DNA from: Kitasatospora sp. MAP12-44
Lineage (GTDB): Bacteria; Actinomycetota; Actinomycetes; Streptomycetales; Streptomycetaceae
Length of the DNA stretch: 64,000 bases
Assembly: GCF_029892095.1 (NCBI RefSeq)
Contig: NZ_JARZAE010000004.1
Span: 6,386,001 to 6,450,000, forward strand
Direction of reading: 5' to 3'
The position numbers were made by a program, and so were the translations under genes. The notes below the pieces were generated by a model. The model was not told where the DNA came from. It saw nothing but the letters and a program-made list of their open reading frames with translations, and made no database searches. This document shows, one piece after another, positions 49,863 through 58,541 of the stretch (positions are counted from its first letter, which is position 1; each line of letters starts with the position of its first letter).

Positions 49863-51745
49863 TCGGCTGACTTCGGGAGGCGCAGGGTGAAGACTGCGCC
49901 CGCGCCGGGGTGGCTGGTTGCTGTTGCTGTTCCGCCGTGGGCCTGGGCGAGTTGGCGGACGATGGCCAGGCCCAGGCCGCTGCCGCCGGTCTGTCGGCTG
50001 CGGGACTTCTCGGCGCGCCAGAACCGGTCGAAGACGTGGGGCAGTTCATCCGGGCCGATACCCGTGCCGGTGTCGGTCACCTCGATGACCAGGTCGTCGC
50101 CCACCGGCTCGGCTCCGACAGTGATACTCCCGCCGCGCGGCGTGTGGCGTACGGCGTTGTCCACCAGGTTCCCGACGGCCTGGCGCAGCCGCACCGGGTC
50201 GGCCACCAACTCCGCCTCCCCGGCTGCGGGCAGCACGCTCAGCTGCACGCCGGCGGCCTCGGCGCGGGCCCGGTGGGCTGCGGCGACCTGGTCGAGGAGT
50301 TCGGCGATCCGGATCGGCTCGCGGTGCAGGCGGAAGTTGTCCGCGTCGGCCGCCGCCAGGTCCCGCAGGTCGTCGATGATGTGCTGCAGCAGAAGCGCCT
50401 CCTCCAGGAGCGAGGCCATCAACGCCCGGTCCGGGGTGGCCACGCCGTCCTGGGTGGCCTCCAACCAGCCCCGGATGTTGCTGAGCGGCGTGCGCAGTTC
50501 GTGCGCGACGTCGCTGACCATCGCCTTGCGCTGCTCCTCGATCCGCTCGCGGCGTTCGGACAGGTCGTTGAACGCGGCGGCCAGGCAGCCGATCTCGTCG
50601 TCGCCGGTCACCGGGACCCGGGCGTGCGGTTCGGTGGGGTGCCGGGCGGCGTCGGTCAGCGCGCGCAACGGCCGGACCAGCCGGGTGGCGAGGAGGACCG
50701 AGACCGCCACGGTGAGGGCCAGGACCAGGCCGGTGACGCCGGTGATGCGCAGGGTTCCGGCGCGGGTCAGGTGGAAGGCGGGGGCGGTGATGCCGTTGCG
50801 GTCGCTGATGAACAGCAGGGCGGCGGGGGCGACATAGGGAGCGAGTTGCTGCCGACGGCTGGAGTCGACACAGGTCGCCACGGCCTGATCGGCGCTGTCG
50901 TCGGCAGTCGGGTTCGGCACCGGACTGGGCTTGGCCGCAGGGGAGACGGGCGTGCCGGGCGTGACGACGACGCTGGGGGAGGACGACCCGGGGTTCCGCA
51001 CCTGGGGTCTCGGCACCACCCCGCCGGGGCCGATGCCGAGCTTGACCGGCCCCAGCCCCTGGGACGAGAGGCAGGCGTCGACCAGCTCGCCGAGCCTGCT
51101 CAGAGCCTGCTGCTCGGTCGGGGTGGGAGCGGACAGTTGGGGGAGGGCGCACGCCGTGGCGGTGTCGGTGTCGGGGGCGGGCCCGGCGACGGTCACGTTC
51201 GGTCGGCCGCTGGGGTCGGTGCCGGTCTCGGCGGCGAATCCGCGCGTGCGCAGGCAGTCGGCGGTCCGGCCGGCCTCCGCGCGCAGCTGGGTGCGCTCGT
51301 CGGGGGAGAGGGCGAACGGCCCGACGGCGCGCGGGTCGATGCGCGTGGTGCCGCCGTTGGCTGCCAGCGTCTGGTCCACGTCGAGCGGGTCGATCACCGC
51401 CGACGCGTTGGACGGGACCGGCGACGCCTGCGGGGCGGCAGAGCCGCCGCCGATGGGTTGGCGGCTCTGGTCGGTCAGGGCGATATGACGGCCCGTCCTC
51501 TTCGCCAGGTCCGCCAGTACGGGGCCGGCGCCGTCCCAGTTCTGGTGGGTCGCGGCGTAGCCGAGCAGGGTCTCGTAGATGCCGGCGTCGGCGGAGAGGG
51601 TCTGGACCTGCTCCTGCTGGATCTCCTGCGAGGTGGTGTTCACCGCCAGCCAGGCGGTGGCGGCGACCGAGCACACGGCGACCAGGATCGAGGCGGCCAG
51701 CAGCCGGACCAGCAGGCTCTTGCGCAGCGGCACCCTACGGCGCAT
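49838..51745 (-). CDS. sensor histidine kinase with paired-Cys sensor region
   Basis: A 635-residue membrane kinase. TM1 about 13-33, extracytoplasmic sensor about 35-325, TM2 about 335-358, HAMP, then the DHp motif SDVAHELRTPLSNIRG near His 414, N box NLVDNAVRHTP, G boxes DTGTGIGPDELPHVF and GGSGLGLAIV. The sensor is Pro/Ser-rich and carries two 'C-L-x3-G' repeats (ADCLRTRGF; DACLSSQGL), each followed by a second Cys, a pattern shared with the lipoprotein at 52571. The ATG overlaps the response-regulator stop by 11 bp. The last residues (EHEVRLRP) come from the toxin remnant. It probably senses envelope stress or a drug and controls the adjacent efflux operon. Confidence 0.9.
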   Translation of the reverse strand: MRRRVPLRKSLLVRLLAASILVAVCSVAATAWLAVNTTSQEIQQEQVQTLSADAGIYETLLGYAATHQNWDGAGPVLADLAKRTGRHIALTDQSRQPIGGGSAAPQASPVPSNASAVIDPLDVDQTLAANGGTTRIDPRAVGPFALSPDERTQLRAEAGRTADCLRTRGFAAETGTDPSGRPNVTVAGPAPDTDTATACALPQLSAPTPTEQQALSRLGELVDACLSSQGLGPVKLGIGPGGVVPRPQVRNPGSSSPSVVVTPGTPVSPAAKPSPVPNPTADDSADQAVATCVDSSRRQQLAPYVAPAALLFISDRNGITAPAFHLTRAGTLRITGVTGLVLALTVAVSVLLATRLVRPLRALTDAARHPTEPHARVPVTGDDEIGCLAAAFNDLSERRERIEEQRKAMVSDVAHELRTPLSNIRGWLEATQDGVATPDRALMASLLEEALLLQHIIDDLRDLAAADADNFRLHREPIRIAELLDQVAAAHRARAEAAGVQLSVLPAAGEAELVADPVRLRQAVGNLVDNAVRHTPRGGSITVGAEPVGDDLVIEVTDTGTGIGPDELPHVFDRFWRAEKSRSRQTGGSGLGLAIVRQLAQAHGGTATATSHPGAGAVFTLRLPKSAEHEVRLRP

Positions 51746-52466
51746 GGTGGCGTCCGCCCGTGCCGTCGGTGAGCTTGTAGCCGACTCCGAAGACGGTCAG
51801 CAGGCGGACCGGGCGCCGGGGGTCGGGTTCGACCTTCCTGCGCAGGTTCATGATGTGCACGTCGATGGTCCGTTCGGAGATGTACTGGGCGAACCCGCTG
51901 CTGCCGCCCAGGAGTTGAGCCCGGCTGAAGACCTGCTCGGGGTGTGCGGCCAGGGTGCGGAGCAGCTCGAACTCCCCTGGTGTGCACGGCACCGGGGTGC
52001 CGGCGACGCGGACCTCGTGGCGGTCGGGATCCACCGTGAGCTCGCCGACCCGCAGCACCGGGTCGGCCGGGCCCTTCACCGGCGCCGCCCGCTGCGAGCG
52101 TCGGAGCAGGACGCGCACCCGGGCCATCAGCTCGCGGGGGCTGAACGGTTTGGTCATGTAGTCGTCGGCGCCCAGGTCGAGTCCGAGCAGCAGGTCGTCC
52201 TCGGCGGTCCGGGCGGTCAGCACCAGGATCGGGAGTTCGGACTCGCGGCGCAGGATGCGGCACACGTCGAGGCCGTCGACCCGGGGCATCATCACATCGA
52301 CGATGAGCAGGTCCGGTTCGCGCCGCCGGACCTCGTCGATCGCCGCGCGTCCGTCGTGGACGACGGCGGCGGTGTGGCCCTCCCGCTCCAGATAGCGGCG
52401 GATGAGCTCGGCCTGCTTCGGGTCGTCCTCGGCCACCAGGACATATGCGCTCACGTTTTCGATCAT
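51735..52466 (-). CDS. OmpR-family response regulator
   Basis: A 243-residue regulator. Receiver: acidic pair near residue 14-15 (AEDD), phospho-acceptor Asp57 in LLIVDVMMP and Lys106 in DYMTKPFSP. C-terminal winged helix with FELLRTLAAHPEQVFSRAQL and TIDVHIMNLRRKVEPDP. Start taken at the ATG at 52466; no good ribosome binding site is seen, so a GTG at 52455 or leaderless translation is possible. It is coupled to the kinase by an 11-bp overlap and is divergent from the lipoprotein-efflux operon, whose promoter it probably controls from 52467-52570. Confidence 0.93.
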   Translation of the reverse strand: MIENVSAYVLVAEDDPKQAELIRRYLEREGHTAAVVHDGRAAIDEVRRREPDLLIVDVMMPRVDGLDVCRILRRESELPILVLTARTAEDDLLLGLDLGADDYMTKPFSPRELMARVRVLLRRSQRAAPVKGPADPVLRVGELTVDPDRHEVRVAGTPVPCTPGEFELLRTLAAHPEQVFSRAQLLGGSSGFAQYISERTIDVHIMNLRRKVEPDPRRPVRLLTVFGVGYKLTDGTGGRHHAP

Positions 52467-52570
52467 AGGTGAGCCAGTGTTCCGGCCTGGTGGCGTGACC
52501 TGCCATCGGGTCATCGGAATCGAATGACATCCTGACAACTTCCTTATATCCATTGGCGATCATCGCAGCC

Positions 52571-53302
52571 ATGCCGAAGTCAACCGATGATCGTTCCCAG
52601 CGCCAGGACCGCCAGGACCGCCAGGACCGCCAGGACCGCCAGGACCGCCGGATACCGCGGACCGCGCTGCTTTCCGCCGCCCTGCTGGTCCCCCTGACCG
52701 CGCTGACGGCGTGCGGCGCCGGCCACGGTGCGCAGGGCGGCGCACAGGTCTCCGCCGTGGCCTCGCTGCCGAGCGCCGCAACCCCGAGTGCCGCAGCTCC
52801 GAGTGCGGGTTCGTCCGCTGGCGCGTCCCCCGCGACCGGCGCCGCCGCCGGTACCCCGGCCCCCGCGTCCACCGCAGACCGCCCCCAGGAGCGGCTGGAC
52901 GACACCACCGCGCACGACGCGCAGCTCTGGACCGGCTACTACAACTGCCTCGGCGCCAACGGAGTCCCCCTGACGGGCGGGATCGCCATGCCCGGGCAGC
53001 CCATGCAGAAGCAACCGGCCCCGGGCACCACCGTCCCCCCGGCCGCCCTCGCGGCCTGCCTGCCCAAGATGCCGCTGATGCCGCCGCAGACGGATCCGAA
53101 GCTCAATCCGAACTTCAGCACCGATTTCAGCGCCTGGGTCAACTGCATCAACAGCAAGGGGTTGAAGGTCAAGGCCTACGGCACTGCGGGCAGCGGGGAC
53201 AGCGGGTGGACCTTCGACGGGCAGCCCACGATGTCCCAGGCACAGCAGGACCAGGTGATCTCGGCCTGCAAGGTGGAGGCGTTCAGTGGCAGCGGACACT
53301 GA
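52571..53302 (+). CDS. lipoprotein with two paired-Cys repeats, first gene of an efflux operon
   Basis: A 243-residue protein from the ATG at 52571. After a 9-bp repeat coding for (QDR)n there is a membrane segment and a lipobox LTALTAC, so it is probably lipid-anchored outside the cell. A Ser/Ala/Pro-rich spacer follows. The mature part has YNCLGANGVPL and VNCINSKGLKV, each followed 40-50 residues later by another Cys (AACLPK; SACKVE). Many actinomycete lipoproteins beside MacA-like genes have such a 'C-[MLI]-x3-G' motif; their role is not known. It overlaps the adaptor gene by 17 bp, so it likely works with the pump, perhaps as substrate-binding or sensing partner. Confidence 0.75.
   Translation: MPKSTDDRSQRQDRQDRQDRQDRQDRRIPRTALLSAALLVPLTALTACGAGHGAQGGAQVSAVASLPSAATPSAAAPSAGSSAGASPATGAAAGTPAPASTADRPQERLDDTTAHDAQLWTGYYNCLGANGVPLTGGIAMPGQPMQKQPAPGTTVPPAALAACLPKMPLMPPQTDPKLNPNFSTDFSAWVNCINSKGLKVKAYGTAGSGDSGWTFDGQPTMSQAQQDQVISACKVEAFSGSGH
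52601..52650. repeat. 9-bp tandem repeat (CGCCAGGAC, about 5.5 copies) in the lipoprotein start
   Basis: In-frame repeat giving R-Q-D units before the lipoprotein's membrane segment. It adds a highly charged cytoplasmic stretch ahead of the signal sequence; copy number could vary between strains. Confidence 0.85.
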
Positions 53303-54644
53303 CAGCGGCGGCAGCGCCGACTTCGACGACATCCCCGCCGGCCTCGACGACGTCGCCGACGTCGCCGACCTCGACGAGCTCGCCGACCTCGACGACGTCC
53401 CCGCCACCGAGCCACCCCGGCGGCGCAGCCGCAAGCGGCGCGTGGCCGTGGTCGTCGCCCTGGCCGTGACGGTCGGCGTCGGGGCGGGCGGCGCGGTGGG
53501 GTTGCGGCACCTCGGCGGCGGCCGGGGAAAGCCGTCCGCAGCCGCAGGTAGCGCCGCGCAGGCGCAGACGGTCGCGGTGGTCAGGACGGACCTGTCGAAC
53601 ACCCAGAGCCTCAGCGGCACCTTGGGTTTCGGCACGCCCCAGACCCTGACGGGCGCCAAGCAGGGCATCATCACGGCGCTGCCCGCCACCGGAGCCACCG
53701 TGACCAGGGGTCAGCAGCTGTACCGGGTGAACGACCAGCCGGTGCCGCTCTTCTACGGCGGCACCCCGCTCTTCCGATCCCTCGACAAGCCGGGCCTGGT
53801 GGGCCGGGACGTCCAGGTGGTCGTGAGCAATCTGCAGGCCCTGGGCTACGAGGTCGGTCCGCAGCCGAAAGTCGGAACCGTGATCCCCCAGGACGCGGCC
53901 GGGCCGGCATCCAGTAGCAGTACGCCGCCCAGCGGCGGGCCGAGCGCCCCGCCCGCCGGTGCCGGCACGCCCGCGGCGCCGACCCGGATCACGGTGGAAT
54001 CGGGTGACGCGGTTCTCACCAACTCCCTGATCGCTGCCATCAAGCGCTGGCAGAAGGCCGTCGGCCTGCAGCCGACGGGGATTCTTGGCATCGGCGACGT
54101 GGCGGTGCTGCCGGGCGCGATCCGGATCGGCTCCCTCCAGACGCAGCTGGGCGGGCAGGGCACCGAGGCACTGATGTCGGTCACGCCGACCGGCAAGGTG
54201 GTGACCGTGCCGGTGGATCCGGCGAATCTCGGTTCGATCAAGCAGGGCGACAAGGTCACCATCACCCTGCCCGACAACTCGACGACGCCGGGAACGGTCA
54301 GCGGCATCGGCACCGCCGTCCAGGGGAGCACCGCAAGCACCGCGGGTGCGGCCGGCGGGCCCAACAGCCCGCCCACCGTCAATGTGACCGTGGCCATCGA
54401 CGACCCCTCGGCGGTGCAGAGCTTCGACTCCGCGACCGTCCAGGTGGCCTTCGTGTCGGGGACCGCACCCGGGGTGCTGGCCGTGCCGGTCGGCGCGCTC
54501 CTCGCGCTGGGTGGCGGCGGCTACGCCGTGCAGCTGAAGAGCGGCGGGCTGGTGGCGGTCCAGACCGGCATGTTCGCGATGGGCATGGTGGCGATCACCG
54601 GTAACGGCATCACGGCGGGCACCCAGGTGGTGACCACCACATGA
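53286..54644 (+). CDS. MacA-like membrane-fusion/peptidoglycan-binding adaptor
   Basis: A 452-residue protein starting at GTG inside the lipoprotein's last codons. An acidic, repetitive cytoplasmic start (Asp/Val/Ala units such as DDVADVADLDELADLDDV) leads to one membrane segment (VAVVVALAVTVGVGAGGAVG). Outside the membrane come a beta-barrel/lipoyl-like part (GIITALPATGATVTRGQQLY), a peptidoglycan-binding-like helical insert (AAIKRWQKAVGLQPTGIL) interrupted by a Ser/Pro/Gly linker, and a C-terminal VTVAIDDPSAV ... VPVGALLALGGGGYAV barrel. This is the actinomycete counterpart of MacA in MacAB-type pumps. ATGA overlap with the ATPase gene. Confidence 0.85.
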   Translation: MAADTDSGGSADFDDIPAGLDDVADVADLDELADLDDVPATEPPRRRSRKRRVAVVVALAVTVGVGAGGAVGLRHLGGGRGKPSAAAGSAAQAQTVAVVRTDLSNTQSLSGTLGFGTPQTLTGAKQGIITALPATGATVTRGQQLYRVNDQPVPLFYGGTPLFRSLDKPGLVGRDVQVVVSNLQALGYEVGPQPKVGTVIPQDAAGPASSSSTPPSGGPSAPPAGAGTPAAPTRITVESGDAVLTNSLIAAIKRWQKAVGLQPTGILGIGDVAVLPGAIRIGSLQTQLGGQGTEALMSVTPTGKVVTVPVDPANLGSIKQGDKVTITLPDNSTTPGTVSGIGTAVQGSTASTAGAAGGPNSPPTVNVTVAIDDPSAVQSFDSATVQVAFVSGTAPGVLAVPVGALLALGGGGYAVQLKSGGLVAVQTGMFAMGMVAITGNGITAGTQVVTTT

Positions 54645-55333
54645 CCCCGGTGCTAGTGGTACGCGGGGCCGGGATGGCCTACCCGGGCGGAGTCAAGGCC
54701 CTGGACGACGTCTCGCTGACCATCGACGAGGGCGAACTGCTGGCCATCCTCGGACCGTCCGGCTCGGGGAAGTCCACCCTGCTCAACATCATGGGCACCC
54801 TGGACCGGCCGACCAGCGGCACGGTGCACATCGGCGGCCACGACATCGCACAGCTCTCCGACCGCCGACTCTCCGCGCTGCGCGGACGCTGGCTGGGCTT
54901 CGTCTTCCAGCAGTTCCACCTCACGGACGGACTCAGCGCCGCGGAGAACGTGGCCACCGGGCTGCTCTACGCCGGAGTGCCACGCCGCCGACGGGGTCCG
55001 CAGGCGCTGGAGGCGCTGGGCCGGGTCGGGCTGGCACACCGCGTCGGACACCTGCCGCACCAGCTCTCCGGCGGCGAGCGGCAGCGGGTGGCGATCGCCC
55101 GGGCGTTGGTCAACGAGCCCGCCCTGGTGCTTGCGGACGAGCCCACCGGCGCCCTGGACACCGCCAACGGCCGAGCGGTCCTGGCTCTGCTGACCAAGCT
55201 GAACGACGAGGGAACCACCATCGCGATCATCACCCACGACCGTGGCATCGCCGAACTGATGCCACGTCGGATAGAGATCCTGGACGGGCGCCTGGTGTCC
55301 GACAGCCGTACCGGGATCGGGACCAGCGCATGA
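54641..55333 (+). CDS. ABC transporter ATP-binding protein, MacB/LolD type
   Basis: A 230-residue ATPase. Walker A GPSGSGKST, Q-loop FVFQQFHLTD, signature LSGGERQRVAIA, Walker B with ALVLADEPTGALD and switch His in IITHD. It hydrolyses ATP to drive the permease encoded next (ATGA-type overlaps on both sides). The LolD/MacB group works by mechanotransmission rather than moving substrate across the membrane. Together with the adaptor and permease it forms a tripartite-like exporter for drugs, peptides or lipoproteins. Confidence 0.95.
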   Translation: MTPVLVVRGAGMAYPGGVKALDDVSLTIDEGELLAILGPSGSGKSTLLNIMGTLDRPTSGTVHIGGHDIAQLSDRRLSALRGRWLGFVFQQFHLTDGLSAAENVATGLLYAGVPRRRRGPQALEALGRVGLAHRVGHLPHQLSGGERQRVAIARALVNEPALVLADEPTGALDTANGRAVLALLTKLNDEGTTIAIITHDRGIAELMPRRIEILDGRLVSDSRTGIGTSA

Positions 55334-56553
55334 GCAACCGTCACATGCACGCGAACCGGACCAAGCCGGTGCGGTTGGCCCCGACCGACCTGCTCGGTCT
55401 CGGACTGCTGGGCATCCGCACCCGCAAGGCGCGTGCGGCCCTGTCGGCGCTGGGCATCTCCATCGGCATCGCCACGATGATCATCGTGATGGGCATTCCG
55501 GCGTCCAGTCAGAAGGCCCTGCTGGAGCGGCTGTCGGCGCTGGGCACCAACATGCTGCAGGCCACGGCCGACCCCCACCAGAATCCTCCGGTGGTCTTCC
55601 CTCCCGAATCGCCGGACATGGTCGCCCGGATCGGCCCGGTGACCATCGCCAGTGCGGTCGCCAACACCAACACCACCGTCGCGCGCTCCGACAAGGTCGA
55701 CCCCGACAACGACACCGGCCTGGCCGTACTGGCCGGCAAGCTGAACCTGCTGCAGGCGATCAACGGCCGAATCCAGTCGGGCCGCTTCCTCGACGCGGCC
55801 ACCGAGCGGTTCCCCACCACAGTGCTGGGCTCCGCGGCCGCGTCCCGACTCGGCATCACCACGCTGCCGCCCGGTGGGGCCGGCCCGCAGATCTCCATCG
55901 GCAACCACTGGTTCACCGTCATCGGGATCCTCGCCCCGGTGCCGCTGGCTCCGGACATCGACCAGTCGGTCCTGGTCGGCTGGGACGCCGCGAAGGCCCA
56001 GTTGGGCTTCAACGGCAACCCCACCGTGATCTATGTCCAAGCCCAGGAGTCACAGATCGAGGCGGTCCGCGCGGTGATGCCCGCCACCATCGATCCGCAG
56101 CAGCCGGGCCTGGTGCAGGTCAGTCGGCCCTCGGACGCGCTGGCGGCGAAACGGGATACCCAGACCGCCTTCTCCGCGCTGTTCCTCGGTCTCGCGGCCG
56201 TGGCCCTGCTGGTCGGCGGCATCGGCGTCGCCAACACCATGGTCATCTCGGTGCTGGAGCGGCGCAGGGAGATCGGCCTGCGCCGGGCACTGGGCGCCAA
56301 CCGAGGCCAGATCCGCGGCCAGTTCCTCACCGAGTCGGTGGCGCTGTCCGGACTCGGCGGCATCGCCGGCACCGCGGTCGGCACCCTGGTGACGTTCGGC
56401 TACGCCACCTACCAGGGCTGGCCGCCGGTCATCCCGCTGCAGGCGCTGCTCGGCGGCATCGGCGGGGCGGTCGTGGTCGGCGTGGTGGCAGGCGTCTACC
56501 CGTCGATCCGCGCCTCACGACTCACCCCCACCGAGGCCCTGGCCTCGACCTGA
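55330..56553 (+). CDS. ABC transporter permease, MacB/FtsX type
   Basis: A 407-residue membrane protein with the MacB layout: TM1 near residue 35-60 (ALSALGISIGIATMIIVMGI), a large extracytoplasmic domain (about 65-270), then three TM segments at 280-400. The coupling motif GLRRALGANRGQIRGQFL for contact with the ATPase is clear. It overlaps the ATPase gene by 4 bp and ends the operon; the next gene is convergent, 20 bp away. Substrate unknown; control by the adjacent two-component system is likely. Confidence 0.93.
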   Translation: MSNRHMHANRTKPVRLAPTDLLGLGLLGIRTRKARAALSALGISIGIATMIIVMGIPASSQKALLERLSALGTNMLQATADPHQNPPVVFPPESPDMVARIGPVTIASAVANTNTTVARSDKVDPDNDTGLAVLAGKLNLLQAINGRIQSGRFLDAATERFPTTVLGSAAASRLGITTLPPGGAGPQISIGNHWFTVIGILAPVPLAPDIDQSVLVGWDAAKAQLGFNGNPTVIYVQAQESQIEAVRAVMPATIDPQQPGLVQVSRPSDALAAKRDTQTAFSALFLGLAAVALLVGGIGVANTMVISVLERRREIGLRRALGANRGQIRGQFLTESVALSGLGGIAGTAVGTLVTFGYATYQGWPPVIPLQALLGGIGGAVVVGVVAGVYPSIRASRLTPTEALAST

Positions 56554-56573
56554 GCCCCCGACCCGCCGCAGGC

Positions 56574-57185
56574 TCAGCCGTTCGTGACGGTGACGGTCCA
56601 GGCGCACTCGGAGTTGATCTCCAGGTGGTGGGTGCCCGCGTTGTACTGCGGACTGCTGCCCGAGTCCTTGTCCTTGAGCTCGTTGACGAGCGGCATGCCG
56701 CTCTCGTCGCTGACGATGAAGTTCCCGGACTGCCCGAAGGTGGAGCAGTCGACGGTGTAGGCCAGCGTCCACTGATCGCCGACCGTGAACTGGGCGGTGT
56801 TCTTGATGCCGGAGCCGGAGGCTTGGAGCACGACGGCCGGCGCGGCCGGCGGCGGCGCCTGGGCAGCTGGTGCCTGCGCCGTCGGCTGCTGGACGGCGGG
56901 GGCCTGTGCGGCGGGGGCCTGCGCGGCGGGTAGAGCGGCCGGGGCCGCGGTCTTCGAGCCGCTGCTGCTCTTGCCGGCGCCGGCGGCGACCGCGATCACC
57001 ACGATGACGGCGAGGACCCCGGCGCAGCCGAGGCAGCCGCCCTTGCCGCGCTTCTTCTTCTGGACGGGCGGCTGCTGACCCCACCCGGGCGGTGGGCCCT
57101 GTGGCGGCTGTTGACCCCAGGAGGGGGTCTGCGGCTGCTGAGGGGTTCCCCATGACGTTCGGCCGTCGTTTTCGGGTGTGCTCAA
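56574..57185 (-). CDS. membrane-anchored Pro/Gln/Ala-rich protein of unknown function
   Basis: A 203-residue protein that appears to start at TTG (57185), with CAGGAGC upstream. Residues 1-45: Pro/Gln/Gly-rich cytoplasmic part. A GGCLGCAGVLAVIVVIAVAA segment gives a single membrane span with two Cys at its edge. Then an Ala/Pro/Gln linker, and an outer domain with VDCSTFGQSG and INSECAWTVTVTNG, two Cys that could pair. Such proteins are common in actinomycetes and are called DUF or 'hypothetical'. No link to the convergent pump genes is evident. Confidence 0.7.
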   Translation of the reverse strand: MSTPENDGRTSWGTPQQPQTPSWGQQPPQGPPPGWGQQPPVQKKKRGKGGCLGCAGVLAVIVVIAVAAGAGKSSSGSKTAAPAALPAAQAPAAQAPAVQQPTAQAPAAQAPPPAAPAVVLQASGSGIKNTAQFTVGDQWTLAYTVDCSTFGQSGNFIVSDESGMPLVNELKDKDSGSSPQYNAGTHHLEINSECAWTVTVTNG

Positions 57186-57332
57186 GGCGCTGCTCCTGCT
57201 GCTCGTGTGGTGGGCAGCGCCACGCTGTCAGGGGCAGCTGATGGATCGTCAGTAAATGGGGCAAGCGTTACGCGTCTCCCAGCGGCCTCACTGCTGGGGG
57301 TGATCGGCGAGCCCTGGTTGTGCCCGGGAGGA

Positions 57333-58406
57333 TCAGGGCTCCGGGGTCGGGCCCAGGGGGGTGACCAGGCCCTGGCGTTCGGCGAGGACGCCTGCCTGGA
57401 ACCGGCTCTGGGCGCCGATGCGTTGCAGCAGTTCCGCGATGTGGCGGCGGCAGGTGCGGGTCGACAGGCCGAGCCGTTGGGCGATGACGTCGTCCTTGAC
57501 GCCGGTCGCGAGGAGCACGGTGATGGCGTCCTCGATGGAACGGGACACCACGCGGGCGGCGGTCGGACTGGTGTCGTAGGGAATTGCCTGATCCCATTCG
57601 TGCTCGAACGTCTGGGCCAGGAAAGCCACCAGGGACGGCTCGCGAATCAGAATCGCGCCACCGGTGGCGAGACGGGCGGGAACAAAGGCGATCGAGCGGT
57701 CGACGATGACCGTCTGACCGGGCACCTCGGGCCTGGTACGGATCTCCGCGCCGGCTGCCAGGATCACCTCGGCGTACGAGCGGGTCGGCGCATGGAAGCG
57801 GGTGGGGTGCTGGTAGATGCTCCGCAGCCGCACGCCCCGGTTCAGCATGTCCAGGTCGCGGGGCAGCGACTCCATCAGGGCCGCCTCCGGGTGCCCGCCG
57901 CCCGGCTGAACGGCCAGCACCTCCTCCTCGGCCCCGGCGACCACGGAGGTGAGCGCCGCCCGGACCAGGTGCATGTCGTCCAGGATCTGCACCGCTCCGT
58001 CGGTGCCTCCGCTCTGGGCCATGTACACCGGTCCCAGGGAGGCCATCTCGGCCCTGAGCCTGGCCAACGCGGCCTTGCGGCGGTGCAGTTCCGCCTCCTC
58101 CGCCCGCAGTCGGGCCTCCTCCTGCCCGGTCAGCCGTACCGCTGCGGCGTCCGGTCCGACCGCCGAGAGGCGGCCGGGAGCAGCCCCCGCCTGCTGGGCC
58201 AGCAGGCACATCTCCACCAGGAGGTCGACCGAGCGCCGGCAGCGCTCCGGCGACAGGCCGAGTGCGTGGACGAGCCGCGTCGGATCGTCACTGTCCAGGG
58301 TCCCGTGCTGTACGACCCACTCGTACACCAGCCGCGCCTCGCCATCGAGCACGGCCACCTGCCCCGAAACCCCAGCCCCAGCTGAGTCCGAATTGCCCTG
58401 ATTCAT
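57333..58406 (-). CDS. TrmB-like/LuxR-type two-domain transcriptional regulator
   Basis: A 357-residue regulator. Residues about 20-80: winged-helix (TrmB/HTH-like) with LVHALGLSPERCRRSVDLLV. About 90-125: coiled coil rich in Glu/Arg/Ala (EEARLRAEEAELHRRKAAL). About 130-275: a phospholipase-D-like or ligand-binding fold (FHAPTRSYAEVILAAGAEIR). About 290-350: LuxR DNA-binding domain (VIAQRLGLSTRTCRRHIAEL). This architecture is frequent in actinomycetes and uncharacterised. GAGGAGGGG precedes the ATG. It is divergent from a small secreted peptide and a protein resembling its own N-terminal half. Confidence 0.85.
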   Translation of the reverse strand: MNQGNSDSAGAGVSGQVAVLDGEARLVYEWVVQHGTLDSDDPTRLVHALGLSPERCRRSVDLLVEMCLLAQQAGAAPGRLSAVGPDAAAVRLTGQEEARLRAEEAELHRRKAALARLRAEMASLGPVYMAQSGGTDGAVQILDDMHLVRAALTSVVAGAEEEVLAVQPGGGHPEAALMESLPRDLDMLNRGVRLRSIYQHPTRFHAPTRSYAEVILAAGAEIRTRPEVPGQTVIVDRSIAFVPARLATGGAILIREPSLVAFLAQTFEHEWDQAIPYDTSPTAARVVSRSIEDAITVLLATGVKDDVIAQRLGLSTRTCRRHIAELLQRIGAQSRFQAGVLAERQGLVTPLGPTPEP

Positions 58407-58491
58407 CCACCCCTCCTCAGTCAGACAACAGCTTCATGCTCCCTTATGCCTCTGGCGGTGAGGCATTGCCCCCAGGAAGACTGGTGTCATC

Positions 58492-58516
58492 GAACCGGGT
58501 TCGGACCGAACCGGTC
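58492..58516. promoter_or_regulatory. two adjacent palindromes in the divergent promoter region
   Basis: GAACCGGGTTC (58492-58502, perfect with one central base) and GACCG-AAC-CGGTC (58504-58516) lie between the LuxR/TrmB gene and the peptide gene, 26 bases before the peptide's ATG. Two dimer sites on one face of the DNA suit auto-regulation by the LuxR protein. Confidence 0.5.
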
Positions 58517-58541
58517 GTCTACCAAGTACCAGGGGTAATTC

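Noticed and set aside
52601..52650. Short direct repeats as a CRISPR array
   Set aside because: Contiguous 9-bp units without spacers, inside a coding region.
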